This document shows positions 9,834-21,695 of a stretch of DNA of 64,000 nucleotides, one piece after another. Location of the stretch: the NCBI GenBank assembly GCA_014904845.1, contig MU119235.1, positions 6,138 through 70,137 on the forward strand, read 5' to 3'. Position 1 is the first letter of the stretch. Every line of letters begins with the position of its first letter. Below the pieces are notes generated by a model, which was not told the origin of the DNA, made no database searches, and saw only the letters and a program-made list of their open reading frames with translations. Both the position numbers and the translations under genes were made by a program. This DNA comes from Acephala macrosclerotiorum. Taxonomy: Eukaryota > Ascomycota > Leotiomycetes > Helotiales > Mollisiaceae.

Positions 9834-12746
9834 CACCTGAGCTATAGAAGAAGTAGCATTATTCTCCGATTGAAGACAGATGAGGAGAACGCCAAACATG
9901 GTCAGCACTCGTGGCCATGACGTGGAAGACATCCATAGACTATGGATCAAGATCGGCAAGCACGAGCGGGTCCGCTGTCAAAGAATGTCAAAGAATGTCA
10001 ACGCTTAGATATGTACTTAATTTAGCCCATGCCAACTTGAGATGTTGTCTTTCCCACAAATAGGCAATCTTACCGATGTGAGACCTTCAAATGTTTACGA
10101 AGTACAGGCCTTTTGATTGTTAGGCGAGTCCAAATACTGTCGAAAATCCGACTAGTCTGCCCAATCGCCTGGTCAGGATATCTCATTTTGGCCTCCAATT
10201 AGTTAAGTCCTGTGGCGTCATTTAACATTTACGTAGTATTTGACCCTGTACTTCGTAGTTTCTCCGCAATGACAGATTTGCGGGAGCGGCCCCACAGTCC
10301 CACTGAGGACAAGAAGATTGAGGGAGTGACTTTGTCGCGCGTTTCGAGCTAGCTGGGTGGCGGCTATCTCGCATACGGGTAGTGTTTATCTGCAGGAGTA
10401 CGGAGGGGCGCGACTAAAGATGGTCTTGAGTAATCAAACAATACCATTTTGTGTGTTTCGAGCTCAGTCGTCTGAAGAAAAGTGAGATTGTACCCGAATC
10501 TAACTGATGCGTGCCCTGGTGCTGGTGGAGAAGTCTCTATTCCAGGCTGATAAGACGAGCATGGGGTGATATTACCGCAATGAAGAATTCGATAGTCGTG
10601 CAGCAGGAGTAGTACTGTGGTGGGGGTGGAGAGTGGAACATCACGACGTCAATCTCGTCATCCCTTGACTGCATGCGCACATGATCATCATGTCGTCCTC
10701 GTTTCCGCATGTTACTTAACATTGTCGACCGTGCTTTTGCTGATAGCGGCCGTTTCCCGTGTAAATCTCGAGAGGGTTGCGTCGTGTGTCGGTGGTTGGG
10801 GTGGTTTTTGGAATCTTGGACTCTTGGACTCTTGGTGTGCCCCCCTTTCATCCGCAGGCCGAAGGCGAGAAACGCTAAGACCACCTGCTTGCTGATAAAC
10901 GAGGTCGATTGGGCGCGCAGGACGAGGAAGTGCGGGACGCCTTTTGCCTCCTTCGACGGCTTGCATACTTGGTGTTTCTTGATTTGAATCTGTACATATG
11001 TTTGTGGCGTCTCTCAATCATAGATTTGGACACCTGCAGAACCAGGAATCGGGAGGACTGGTCCTTGGTCCTTGGTCCTCGGCAGCTATCGCAGACATCA
11101 GATTCCCGTCCGAAGGCAATTTCAGGGGCACTGTCAGACCCCTGAATGTCTCCCAATCCAGGTACACCGGCACTCTTTCAGGAACAAATAAATTTCGGTA
11201 GCGTCCGGGGACCGAGAGATGCCGCTGAATGCGGACAGCTCGTCTAGGATCGGAGCTCGAGACTTTAATAAATTGATGGAGGGGAAAACCTAGGAAATGG
11301 AGAGAGGGGCCTTTCGATTGCTCGATCGCTAGCAAATCCTCGCCGCTCGTCAAAGTTCGTCGATATATGAACCGGCGTGGGCGTGGTACACTAAGAGCGT
11401 TCGTCAGGTACAAGCCTCTCACAAGCTTGGGATAGGCCCGATCGTGACATCCATCACTCGAGGGAGAGGTGAGATTTTGTCAGCGGACGCACTCCAACCT
11501 GAGACAAGAAACGATCTGAATTTAGACGGCCTTTCTTGCATCGTCTGCTGCGCCGTCGGTAGGTAGGAAGCGGAAAGATAAAACTGAAAAGTCTATTTTC
11601 GACCACGTGCTTCAGGAACAATGGCCGTGCGGCCCCTGGGGATTGTTGACTCCGTATCTTCAGATTCGAAGGCCCCCTGAGCACCTGGGGTTCCTGTTGA
11701 AGTCATCGTCATGAGAGGGCCTACGATGGCAGGACGGATCAGCAGTAGTGGAATTCGAACGGGCGCCATCATGCCTCTTGCGGTAACACAAGACGAGGAA
11801 CGCAGAAGCTACTTTGAGATGAGAGGACAGACAGTAGTTGCGCATTATGCTCAATGAGGTATGAAGATAATATCTGTATAGTAGCGTCGAATCAGCCATC
11901 AGAACTGCTGGCCCTGTTAGAAATATTCAAGCTAAGGAAACCCTCGAATTTTAACAAACCTGCTGCGACTTGTATTGATCTGCAATCAGTGAGTGTCCTC
12001 TGCAGCGCCGCACCTCGTTGTGGTGGTGGTATACTGGTTGTTATCCCTGTGCAAGTCCTTGGTGTTTCGCAGTGCTCCTGCCAAGGCTCCATCCTCTTTT
12101 TCCTCCCCCTCACCACTCTCGGCCGCACTACTCTTCACTCTCTCACACTCTGCCTTCCGCAACCTCCACCTCCATTGTTGCGCCTTCGACGTTCCTTTTG
12201 CGCAGACTACCCGAACTGTGAGCTTCTAGGCTACAGCTGGCGTTCCACCACTCGATGAGACAGGGCTGAGCAATCTGACTCCGTGGGACAAATTGCGGCC
12301 CAGAAACAACCACACTCAGGGCCATTTGCGACGGCAAGACACTCACCAGCTGCCGACACGACAAGCTTCTCATCCACCGAGCCATCGAGACTCGGGCTGC
12401 GGGAGTAGACTGTCTGCCGTCCTCGTTCCTAATTCCTACCGAAGATCGCTGGTCGACATCGAGAGACGCATTCGTCTGTCAAAAGCCTCGAATTCCCCTG
12501 CCCATACGATCACACGACAATCTCAACCTCGTCCTCTTTGGCGCACCGAAGCGCCCGAAACAACCTTCCATCATCCCAATTACCGATAATCACGAATCAT
12601 TAGCGCTCCCGGCGACCGTTGGCAGACCTTCATTTCTTTGTCCTTGACAATCATTGCCGCGAAACTGGCGAGGATATCCGACCATCTCTGAAACCTCGAA
12701 TTAATTTTCGAATTACAACACAGCCTCGCGCACGACAATCACAACA
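9834..12746. other. Gene-poor 2.9 kb region and long leader of the RasGAP gene
   Basis: Many short overlapping open frames on both strands, none with recognisable protein features. It contains the MITE-like element at 10097-10256. The part from about 12000 is C/T-rich and rich in short ATG frames, as in the long 5' leaders of fungal signalling genes, and probably belongs to the transcript starting before 12747. Confidence 0.45.
10097..10256. mobile_element. MITE-like element, copy 1
   Basis: A 160-base segment bounded by a perfect 12-base inverted repeat: ACGAAGTACAGG at 10097-10108 and its reverse complement CCTGTACTTCGT at 10245-10256. The outermost bases can be read as TA duplications around an 11-base terminal repeat, as in mariner-type non-autonomous elements. 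The interior (from about 10123) matches the sequence at 46828-46973, with shared blocks including TCTGCCCAA.CGCCTG and CTGTACTTCGT. There is no coding capacity, so it would depend on a transposase elsewhere. Confidence 0.55.
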
Positions 12747-15293
12747 ATGAGTGTCATGTTGCAAACCCCTTCGAGGGCGTCAACGGCGTCCTCTTCGTCT
12801 TTCCAACCGGTGTCGCGGCAGAACACAATGTCGTCCCATGATGGAGGCAGGTCGGTCCGTCAGTCGAAACGATATTCCATGACCACGCTATATCTGTCTA
12901 TGTCTGCGAATGAGAAGGATTTGGAGATTGAAGATGATCTTGCAAAAGGTAGCTGCGACCGATTTCCACGATTAAGTATATATTGCTAACGTATTTCAAG
13001 CCCAGAAAATACTGCGCGATCTCAAGTCAAAAATATCCTCGCAATCGAAGAAGAATTTCGTTCTAGAGAAGGACGTTAGATATCTCGACTCTCGGATAGC
13101 TCTATTGATTCAGAATCGGATGGCATTGGAAGAGGTGAGGAAAGTTGAGTCAGATACAAGAGACTGGCTAATATTCACAGCAAAACGAGGTCGCAAGTCA
13201 TCTCGAAGATGCTTCGGATCTGCAAGAAGGGTTCTTCCCAAATGACGAGAAGACACAAAAATATGGCAACCTTCTTTTCCTCCTCCAATCTGAACCTCGA
13301 CATATCGCCCATCTCTGCCGCCTTGTCACTATGGCTGAGATAGACTCTCTTCTTCAAACAGTCATGTTCACTATCTATGGAAATCAATATGAGAGCCGTG
13401 AAGAGCATTTACTACTTACTATGTTTCAGGTACCAACCAGACTTCTACTCTATTGCTGGACTTTAGACTGACAACAGTGACTCTAGTCCGTTCTAACATA
13501 CCAATTCGACAATACCCCCGAATATTCCTCTCTCCTTCGAGCCAACACTCCTGTCTCCCGAATGATGACCACGTACACGCGAAGAGGTCCTGGACAAAGT
13601 TATCTGAAGACAGTGCTAGCAGATAGAATCAATGGTTTGATCGAGTTACGAGATCTTGATTTGGAGATCAATCCGTTGAAGGTCTACGAGCGAATGATTG
13701 AGCAAATTGAAGAAGACACTGGCAGTCTACCAACCTCATTACCGAAGGGTGTGACTGCTGAGGAAGCTGCAGAGAATCTACAGGTCCAGGCAATTATCGA
13801 GCCAAGATTGACGATGTTGATGGAGATTGCGAATGGTTTCTTGACGACCATCATTGACGGCCTAGAGGAAACTCCATACGGTATCAGATGGATCTGCAAG
13901 CAGATTCGAAGTTTGACAAAGCGGAAATATCCTGATGCCAATGATCAAGTCATTTGCACACTCATCGGCGGATTCTTCTTCCTGCGATTCATCAACCCTG
14001 CTATCGTCACGCCGAAATCATACATGCTCATCGAAGGAACTCCTGCGGAGAAACCAAGGCGGACATTGACCTTAATTGCCAAGATGCTCCAGAACCTTGC
14101 CAACAAGCCATCCTATGCAAAGGAACCATACATGGCTAAGCTCCAACCTTTCGTTCAATCGAACAAGGAACGGGTGAATAAATTCATGCTCGACCTCTGC
14201 GAAGTGCAGGACTTTTACGAGAGTTTGGAGATGGACAATTATGTGGCGTTGTCTAAGAAGGATTTGGAACTGTCGATCACCCTGAACGAGGTCTATGCGA
14301 CTCATGCGTTGCTAGAGAAGCACAGCAGTGAGCTGAACAAGGACGAAAACTCCCATTTGGCTGTGATCTTGAACGACCTTGGGCCAGCTCCAGCACAACT
14401 ACCACGAAAGGAGAACAGGGCCATCAATCTGCCTTTGTTCAGCAAATGGGAGACCGCAATTGACGATCTTACAGCAGCACTCGATATCACGCAGGAAGAG
14501 GTTTACTTCATGGAAGCCAAGTCTACCTTCGTGCAGATCATGCGTTCGATTCCAACAAATAGCGCGGTGGCACGAAGGCCACTCCGACTAGAGCGAGTCG
14601 CCGACGCAGCAGCAACGTCCCGCAACGACGCAGTCATGGTTCGAAAGGGAATCCGGGCTATGGAACTACTGAGCCAATTGCAAGAACTTCAAGTCATTGA
14701 TAAGTCCGATCAGTTCAGTCTTCTCCGAGATGAGGTGGAACAAGAATTGCAGCATCTTGGTTCACTCAAGGATGGTGTGGTCGCCGAAACCCAGAAGCTT
14801 GAAGAGGTTTTCAAGACAATTCGTGACCACAACACATACCTTGTAGGACAGCTGGAGACCTACAAGAGCTATTTGCACAACGTCCGCAGTCAAAGTGAAG
14901 GCACAAGGCGAAAACAGCAGAAGCACCAAGTCCTTGGGCCATACAAGTTCACGCATCAGGCATTAGAGAAGGAGGGTGTCATCCAGAAAAGTAACGTGCC
15001 AGACAACCGAAGAGCCAACATTTACTTCAACTTCACCAGTCCTTTACCAGGGACTTTCGTCATTTCCCTCCATTATAAAGGTATGTTATTTACTCCCCAT
15101 CTTTCGCCAACCAATGCTTACATCATATGCAGGGCGCAATCGCGGTCTCCTGGAGCTCGATCTTAAGCTAGACGATCTTCTCGAAATGCAAAAGGATAAT
15201 CAGGAAGATCTCGATTTGGAATATGTCCAATTCAACGTACCAAAAGTTTTGGCTTTGCTCAACAAACGATTCGCCAGGAAAAAGGGGTGGTAA
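12747..15293 (+). CDS. gapA: Ras GTPase-activating protein (GapA/Sar1 type)
   Basis: Exons 12747-12948, 13001-13134, 13181-13429, 13487-15080 and 15133-15293 give 779 residues. It accelerates GTP hydrolysis by Ras and so turns off Ras signalling that controls polarity, morphogenesis and conidiation in filamentous fungi. The order is: a Ser-rich N-terminus; a coiled segment ([20 protein letters not shown]); a RasGAP domain from about residue 130 to 440; and a RasGAP C-terminal (IQGAP-like) domain ending at KRFARKKGW. The arginine-finger region reads [12 protein letters not shown] near residue 215, with Arg retained, and the stabilising FLR motif reads [14 protein letters not shown] near residue 359. 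Length and architecture match Schizosaccharomyces Gap1/Sar1 and Aspergillus GapA; the symbol follows the Aspergillus name. All introns are 46-57 bases and keep the frame. The five-exon model is well supported. Confidence 0.93.
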
Positions 15294-16227
15294 ACAACTG
15301 CATTCCTAACCTTTCACCCTATTTTCACCCTGACGGCTGTCGTACGGCAGCCTGCTATCAGTCTTTTAGTACATTGTTTAATCACTCTCGGGAGATCTTT
15401 CAAGATTAACTGATGGCTGGGATGGATTTTCTTTTGCAATGCGCGTTGCTTTCTAGCGTGCTTACTCGGACGGGCTGGTTGGCGTTCATAACGAATGAAA
15501 CTTCGCGGGTCGGCATGATACCTTTTTTTATTTTCTTTACATGTCGTTCCTCCGAAATATCCTTGTCTTAATTTAGTGGCTTGTGTTTTCTTCGAGATGC
15601 TGCGGAGGTGCTTTTCATCGCGACGGACGGAAGTGGTCGGCAGGTCCGAGGAAATGGGGAATAGATGAGAAGAGGACGGAATAGGGGTGGACTGGGCGAC
15701 AGATGAAGGCCAGTTCACGAAATGAAGGGATGGCCGGTGGAGGGGAGGAAAGGGAAAGGAGCTACTTTATGCGGTTGCATGTATGGATATGATATTGTAC
15801 TTTGGAGGTGGGATGCCTGGTGTTTGAGGTTGGAATCAGGGATTAGGTGGATTCAATGTAATATCATGAATGAGTAAACTATTGTTTTGTCCTCGAGGGA
15901 GCTCTTGCTCTGTGCTCTGTTATGAGGATACTGCCAACAATTGCAGCTTTTGGAAAGTGGAAGCGGACATTAAAAGGGCTAGGCGCAGACCGGATGGCTG
16001 CTTTCGAGGTCGGTTTGTTCTCTTCAAGTTGAGATGTTCCATTTTGCGCCGGCTGCAGGATGTTTTACTATGTTGTATGGTATCGCGTGTCCTGCATATG
16101 CATGCGAGGAGCCGCTGCTGCTCGCTCTGTTTGCACGAGGCTGTGGACTTGAGACCGTTGTGAACATCAATGGATTCTGTTTTCTTCGTCAGCCCAAAGA
16201 GCTTTCATTTCAAGATAGGCTACGAGC
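15294..16227. other. Intergenic region, no gene seen
   Basis: 3' flank of the RasGAP gene and 5' flank of the deaminase-like gene. A 134-codon minus-strand frame (15314-15718) is basic and featureless, and I do not accept it. An open plus-strand frame overlaps the deaminase start in a different frame and looks like a shadow. Confidence 0.4.
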
Positions 16228-18003
16228 ATGGCCGGCCAATCTGATGCTGTATCTGGTATTTGGATTCCCCAGCTATCCCAAGATTTCTATCGAAACGTCA
16301 TCGCCCTGTCTGCCAGACTCGGCGGCTCTGAGAGTCCACGAGCGCCCCAGAATTATCGACAAAGTCATTATCCTAGATCAAACGAGCTATATGTATTACG
16401 ATACGAGGAAGAGTTGCATCTTGCCGACCACTTCGCATTTCTTGCTCATGCTGAAGAGGGTGTGGGGTATGTTTCTGCTGCTACTATCGAAGAAACTCGA
16501 AACCCACCTTCGTTCACGGTAAGGTTGGCTTCAAACGAAACGCCCGAGCAATATGTGTTAGAAGGGATCTCGAGGATACTAGGTGTGGTACAAGCGCATG
16601 CTAAGGAAGGTTTGTCTCAACGTAACCCTACAAGCACGCTTCAAACTAACTCTTCTCCAGGTAGGCATCGAGAACTATACAGATCGAGACTCTTCAACGA
16701 GGTGGTGTCTCTCAATCGGAATCGGATTTATGGGAGGATGAGGTCCTCTCAGTGGAAGAGACCTCGACACTTCCGCGGCAAGGATATCCCTCAGCTATAC
16801 TCCAGAATCGAGCAGAACATCAGGCAAGCAAATGGCAAACTTCAAGATGCTATCAAGAGGTCTGGGCTTGACTTAGCTCTCAAAGAGCTGCGTACCACGC
16901 TGCAAGCAGTTGACTCTGCCGGCCCAGCTGAGCAACAAGAGTTACTGCAAAAGGTCATACGAGAGAGCTACCATGTGTCTAAGTTGAGGGACTTCAAGTC
17001 GCTTGAATCCCACCTGAGAGAGCTTGGAGCAAGTGAGAGGGTAGCTCAAAGTCGTGAAGTACTTGAAATCGACAAACTCGGCAAGTATTTAGAACTTTGC
17101 AACGACCTTATTCGACTCAGCCGCCAACGCGACACTCGACCATTATGCCTAAATATGAATCTCCAAAGATGTGCGGCGTTTCCGCCACTTCAGCCTCTGG
17201 GATCACCCACTTCATGCCACGTCCACGGAGAGGTGCAATTGATCCTCCACTATGAAGAGAACCCAGCCACGCCACCTCCTCGCGCCATCGGATCAAGCAA
17301 GTCAGCTTGTTTTCTCTGCGACCTCTTCATCAAGAAGTATGGCAGGTTTGGATTATCTCACTCTCACATGAAGTTGTATCCAAAATGGACAGTTCCTAAT
17401 GATTCTTGGATGGATCGACAGCAACAGCACCGATTCAGGGACATGGTTCGAGCTATGAGTTCTGAGATAGCGTCATTACTCAAGGAAAAGTCCTATCACC
17501 ATAATGACTTCATGGAGAGTCGAGCACATATGCTGTTGATAGAGCGAAACTCAGACTTGGCGTCCTCAATCGGCAGCCCGCCTTCTTCTCACATTGTCTG
17601 CATTTCGAATCCATTGGTCGTGGTTGAGAGCACTTCGACCACGGTTCAAGACACGGCTTCGGGTCGCAGCACCCCTGTGTCGTCTACTGTATACTATGCG
17701 GAAGACCTTCCTATCGAGGAAGAGATTCAGGCTTCGACCAAATTGTTGACGCTATTGATAGGCAAGGTGGACTACATCTTTGACTTCGAAGATGTTGGGT
17801 TCGGACGACTGAGCATCTCGAATGATGTCAGTCAGCCTCAGACTTTGAGGGTAAATGCCAGAGACCCTGCCTTGAACTCAAGCGTTACTCTACGAGACGA
17901 TACAGACGAGCGACTGTTGACGTTCCATGTTCATGATGACAGTCGCCACGAGCTACGAATCGCTATTCGATGGACCGACTCCAAAATCGATGAGACAGTG
18001 TAA
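16228..18003 (+). CDS. OTT_1508-like deaminase family protein
   Basis: The C-terminal half carries the deaminase-fold signature found in the fungal OTT_1508-like family: HGEVQLILHYEE near residue 315, then SACFLCDLFIKKYG about 30 residues later, then SHSHMKLYPKWTVP. In zinc-dependent deaminases the His of the H-x-E motif and the two Cys of C-x-x-C bind zinc and the Glu moves protons. All are present here, although the usual hAE reads HGE. The fold is known from polymorphic effector systems and nucleic-acid editing enzymes; the substrate in fungi is unknown. The N-terminal ~300 residues are helical and unassigned. The frame is open throughout, but 16610-16660 is a 51-base in-frame segment with GT..AG ends and a CTAAC branch site. 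I infer that it is an intron, giving 574 residues; read-through would give 591. The ATG at 16228 precedes the first protein-like residues. Confidence 0.8.
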   Translation: MAGQSDAVSGIWIPQLSQDFYRNVIALSARLGGSESPRAPQNYRQSHYPRSNELYVLRYEEELHLADHFAFLAHAEEGVGYVSAATIEETRNPPSFTVRLASNETPEQYVLEGISRILGVVQAHAKEGLSQRNPTSTLQTNSSPGRHRELYRSRLFNEVVSLNRNRIYGRMRSSQWKRPRHFRGKDIPQLYSRIEQNIRQANGKLQDAIKRSGLDLALKELRTTLQAVDSAGPAEQQELLQKVIRESYHVSKLRDFKSLESHLRELGASERVAQSREVLEIDKLGKYLELCNDLIRLSRQRDTRPLCLNMNLQRCAAFPPLQPLGSPTSCHVHGEVQLILHYEENPATPPPRAIGSSKSACFLCDLFIKKYGRFGLSHSHMKLYPKWTVPNDSWMDRQQQHRFRDMVRAMSSEIASLLKEKSYHHNDFMESRAHMLLIERNSDLASSIGSPPSSHIVCISNPLVVVESTSTTVQDTASGRSTPVSSTVYYAEDLPIEEEIQASTKLLTLLIGKVDYIFDFEDVGFGRLSISNDVSQPQTLRVNARDPALNSSVTLRDDTDERLLTFHVHDDSRHELRIAIRWTDSKIDETV

Positions 18004-18749
18004 TGTCTTGAAGATCTTCGACCCAATCTCCCATGTGGAATTTCCAAGACCTTCAATGACACCCAAGAACACGGCTACAAGCATTGCTTTCCCCACGACA
18101 ATTGTCATTGGAGTTGGAGTGGCCTGATATCTGCGCGTCCATTTTTTGAGAACTGATAGCTCACATCCCCTGGACGAAGCCACTCGGCGTCACCATCCTC
18201 GGCCCGCTTCAACAGCATCTTAACACCAAGACTGAGCCGACGAAAACACCATTACCTACTTAAAGATGTCAGCAATGTAATAAAATCGAGTCGTCTTACA
18301 GGCTACTACCGGATATACGGACTTTATCGTAAATCATTGGCGGAGCAGTGGAATTCGGTGGTATACAGCAGCCACATGTAAGCATGAACCCCGCCAGGGT
18401 TCAATATTTCCACATCGGGGATGTGGGATGAACAACCAAACACGTCCTCACGATGCATTCTTTGCCCCGCCACAAAATTTCTTAAACTTCCTTCTTAGAG
18501 ACAATGGCGCATATTGCGATTATTTTTGGTTCGGTCAGTGCGACCCAACTACATTTACAAAGTACGAAAATGTGCTCGGTCTCGATTCAAGATATCCCGG
18601 ACCGCTTCTTGCCATTAAATGAGACTATATAGAACTCCCGTAGAGCCTTCTTCTTCACATCTATACGCGTACTTTCTTCATATCTCAACCAGACTGCTTC
18701 TTCTGTACTGCTGTTCGCTACTTTGCATTATTGTTTGCCCACACCGACA
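18004..18749. other. Intergenic region, no gene seen
   Basis: 3' flank of the deaminase-like gene and promoter of the GMC oxidoreductase gene. No supported open frame. A TATATAGAA string at about 18623 lies about 125 bases before the start at 18750. Confidence 0.4.
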
Positions 18750-20774
18750 ATGGCTTCCACTACCCAATACGACGAAGCAGATTCGAAAGTCTTCGACTAT
18801 GTTATCATCGGTGGTGGAACCGCAGGGCTGACCATCGCTGCACGCTTGTCAGAAGACCCGTCAGTACAAGTTGCAGTTCTAGAAGCAGGGGAGAAAAGGC
18901 TTGATGTCAGTCAATGCCTCAAGCTGGATGGACTTTACTGAAGAGATTCTAGGATCCACATATCAATATCCCCGGTTTGATGAATACTCTATACGGCGAG
19001 TAAGTATTCCGTACATACAACATTGAATCTCATTACTTACTTTCATTACAGTGACAAGTATGACTGGAACTTCAAAACAACCCCTCAACCCGGTCTGAAC
19101 GGTCGAACCTTGGCATGGCCAAGAGGCAAAGTGCTCGGTGGATCATCAGCGATCAATTTCATGATGGTATCCCACGCCAGTCGCGCCGACATCGACGCCT
19201 GGGAAAAACTCGGGAATCCAGGTTGGAATTTCGATACTCTTCAACCTTATTACCGAAAAGCAGAGACGTTCAATCCTCCTAGTGCCGCTATAGCTGAAGC
19301 GTTGGGAACTGCTATCATTGACCCGAAGTTGCATGGAACATCGGGCCCTGTCCAGACGAGTTTCCCGGAATCAGCAGGAGAGTTGGATAAAGCTTGGGGT
19401 AGGACGTTTAAGACGTTGGGACTTGGACCGGAGACGGATCCTAGGGATGGAGAGACGACTGGTGGGTATAACTTGCCAAAGTTTATGGATAAGCAGGCGA
19501 AGAGGAGTCATGCTGGGTCGGCGTTCTATGCTCCGAATGAGGGGAGGAGCAACTTGACTGTATTGACAAGCGCTTTGGTGACGAAGATTGAGTTTGATAT
19601 TGATGGCGAGGTGCCGGTCGCGAAGGGTGTGAGGTACGTGGTTGAGGGGAAGGAACATTTTGTTCATGTGAAGGAAGGGAAGGGAGAGGTGATTTTGGCT
19701 GCTGGTACGGTGCAGAGTCCCCAGATTTTGGAGCTGAGCGGTGTAGGTGATAAGACGAGGTTAGAGAAGCTTGGGATTGTTTCTGTGGTGGACAATCCGA
19801 ATATTGGGGAGAACTTGCAGGTACGCAACTTTTGAACCGCCTGTAACATTCTGCTGACTTGAGTTTAGGATCACCCGCTTCTCGGCCTTGGTTATGAAGT
19901 GCTGGACGGCATACCAACAGCAGAAATGATCAAGCAACCCGGCGTCCTAGACTGGGCAATCAATGAATGGGCTACCAAAGGTGCCGGCCCACTCACAACT
20001 GGTGTTACGGGTACCGCATTCCTCTCCCACTCCTCACTCAGCCCCTCAGCTCAAACACCTACTCTCGAATCTCGTCTACTCAACCTCCTCGAATCAACTC
20101 AAATGCCTACAACCCCTGGCCTGAAGAAACAGCTCGAACTACAAAGAGGAATCCTCCTCAACACCAAAGAAGCAGACTTTCAGTTCAACTTCGGCGCCAC
20201 AGGCGTGAATCCCAGCGCAGGGAATGATATTTCCAAGCTCTTCAATCATGACGATGCGGGCGGCTACGCTGGGATTGTTCCTGTTCTTACGCATGCGTTC
20301 TCGAGAGGATCAATCCATATCCAGTCGTCTGACCCTTCCACTCATCCAATCATAGATCCGAGATACCTTTCCCATCCCATCGATCTTGAACTCCTGACCC
20401 AGGGGCTATTGTTCACCCAAACAATCGCGAATACTTCTCCTTTAGCTGATTTGCTGAAGGACAACGAGAAAGGAGATGGGAAGAAGATCCAGCCGTCTTT
20501 CAAAGTGGGAGGGAGATTGACAGAGGAAAGAGCAAGGGAGATTGTGAAGGAGAGTATGATTACGAGTTTCCATCCTGTCGGGACGTGTTCTATGTTGCCG
20601 AGAGACGAGGGGGGAGTGGTTGATGGTAGGTTGAAAGTTTGGGCGACAAAGGGGTTGAGGATTGTGGATGCGAGCGTAGTGCCGTTGCATGTTAGGGGGA
20701 ACATTGCTAGTGTTGTTTATGCTGTTGCGGAGAGGGGGGCGGATTTGATTAAGGAGGACAGGAAAAACGCATGA
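18750..20774 (+). CDS. GMC family FAD-dependent oxidoreductase
   Basis: Exons 18750-18905, 18953-18999, 19052-19820 and 19869-20774 give 625 residues. GMC enzymes oxidise alcohols, choline, glucose or aryl alcohols using FAD, passing electrons to oxygen or another acceptor. The dinucleotide-binding loop is [16 protein letters not shown] near residue 20. GMC signature 1 is in [16 protein letters not shown], and signature 2 is [17 protein letters not shown]. The catalytic His region is [10 protein letters not shown] near residue 557. The second catalytic position, near [19 protein letters not shown], holds Asn, as in choline-oxidase and aryl-alcohol-type members. No N-terminal signal peptide is visible, so an intracellular enzyme is more likely than a secreted oxidase. 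The substrate cannot be assigned. Confidence 0.93.
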
Positions 20775-20850
20775 TGAGGAAAATTGACTAGAAATTAAGA
20801 TAGATGGGATATGGAGGACTGCTGAGAATATAATCTATTTGAATTGAAAC

Positions 20851-21469
20851 CTATGCTGAAGCAGCTTTTCCTCTCCCAGGCGCACTTTCAAACTTCGCTC
20901 TCCATTTGTCTTCTTGCTTGAATAGAACGACGGCTTCTAGCGCGCTTGGTTGTCCGTGATCTGGATCTGCTCCTCCTTCTAATAACGTCTATTCTTCAGA
21001 GTCAACGACTCGTTTTTCAAAAATTCGGACAAGGAAGGTACATACCTCAACGACGGCATCCTCGCCTTTGAACACAGCACCAGCGAGAGGTGATTGGCCC
21101 CTATCATTGACTCGGTTTGGATCTGCTCCATGTTCTATCAACAGCTTGACAAGTGGAGCATGGCCATGGTAGGCTGCTAGCATTATCTAAGCTTCTTGTC
21201 AGTGCTTCCAGTCCAAGTAATTCGTCCGAGACAGCCAGGATAGGGATGTAACTCAAGCGAGAACGTAAACAGGAGAGAAATGAACAATTTACCAAACTAT
21301 CTCCTTTCTCATTTGTCATATTAGCAGGCAATCCCTTCGGTAATGCCTGCTGGAAGATATCAAGCTGTCCCGAACGAGCAGCATCATACATTCTTGATGC
21401 GAAGGCGATTATTTCCGGTGGGAGACCTTGGGAAGAGCCGTTCGTCGCTGGCATGTTTGGATTTGCCAT
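20851..21469 (-). CDS. Small ankyrin-repeat protein
   Basis: Exons (reading on the minus strand) 21469-21293, 21186-21046 and 20988-20851 give 151 residues. It contains an ankyrin array: AARSGQLDIFQQALPKG, then GDSLIMLAAYHGHAPLVKLL with IEHGADPNRVNDRGQSPLAG, then a third partial repeat with TLLEGGADPDHGQPSALEA. Ankyrin repeats bind other proteins; no enzymatic domain is present. The protein is complete and short, like the fungal cytoplasmic ankyrin proteins related to yeast Yar1/Ank1-type proteins. The start lies 226 bases from the divergently transcribed hydratase gene at 21696, so the two probably share a promoter region. Confidence 0.9.
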
Positions 21470-21695
21470 TTTGACAGAAGTTTGAAGCAAAGATTTAAAG
21501 ATATGAAGAAAACGAGAGGAAGAAGAATCTTTATTACATCTATGGTGGCGTTGAGGATGCATTGTAATCCATTTCTTCCAGACCCTTGAGGAAGACTGGC
21601 CCGTGCCACCCCAGCAAGCACTGCATCATCGCGCAGGCTCTCGACCTCGGCAAATTCCTTTCCCCAGATTTCAAGCTCACCGCACAATAGTCAAC

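Noticed and set aside
11700..11790. A possible tRNA suggested by GTTCGAATTCC on the minus strand
   Set aside because: No matching acceptor stem, D arm or anticodon arm could be folded around it.
15314..15718. A basic minus-strand frame after the RasGAP gene
   Set aside because: It lies in the probable 3' untranslated region and has no domain, splice partner or good start context.
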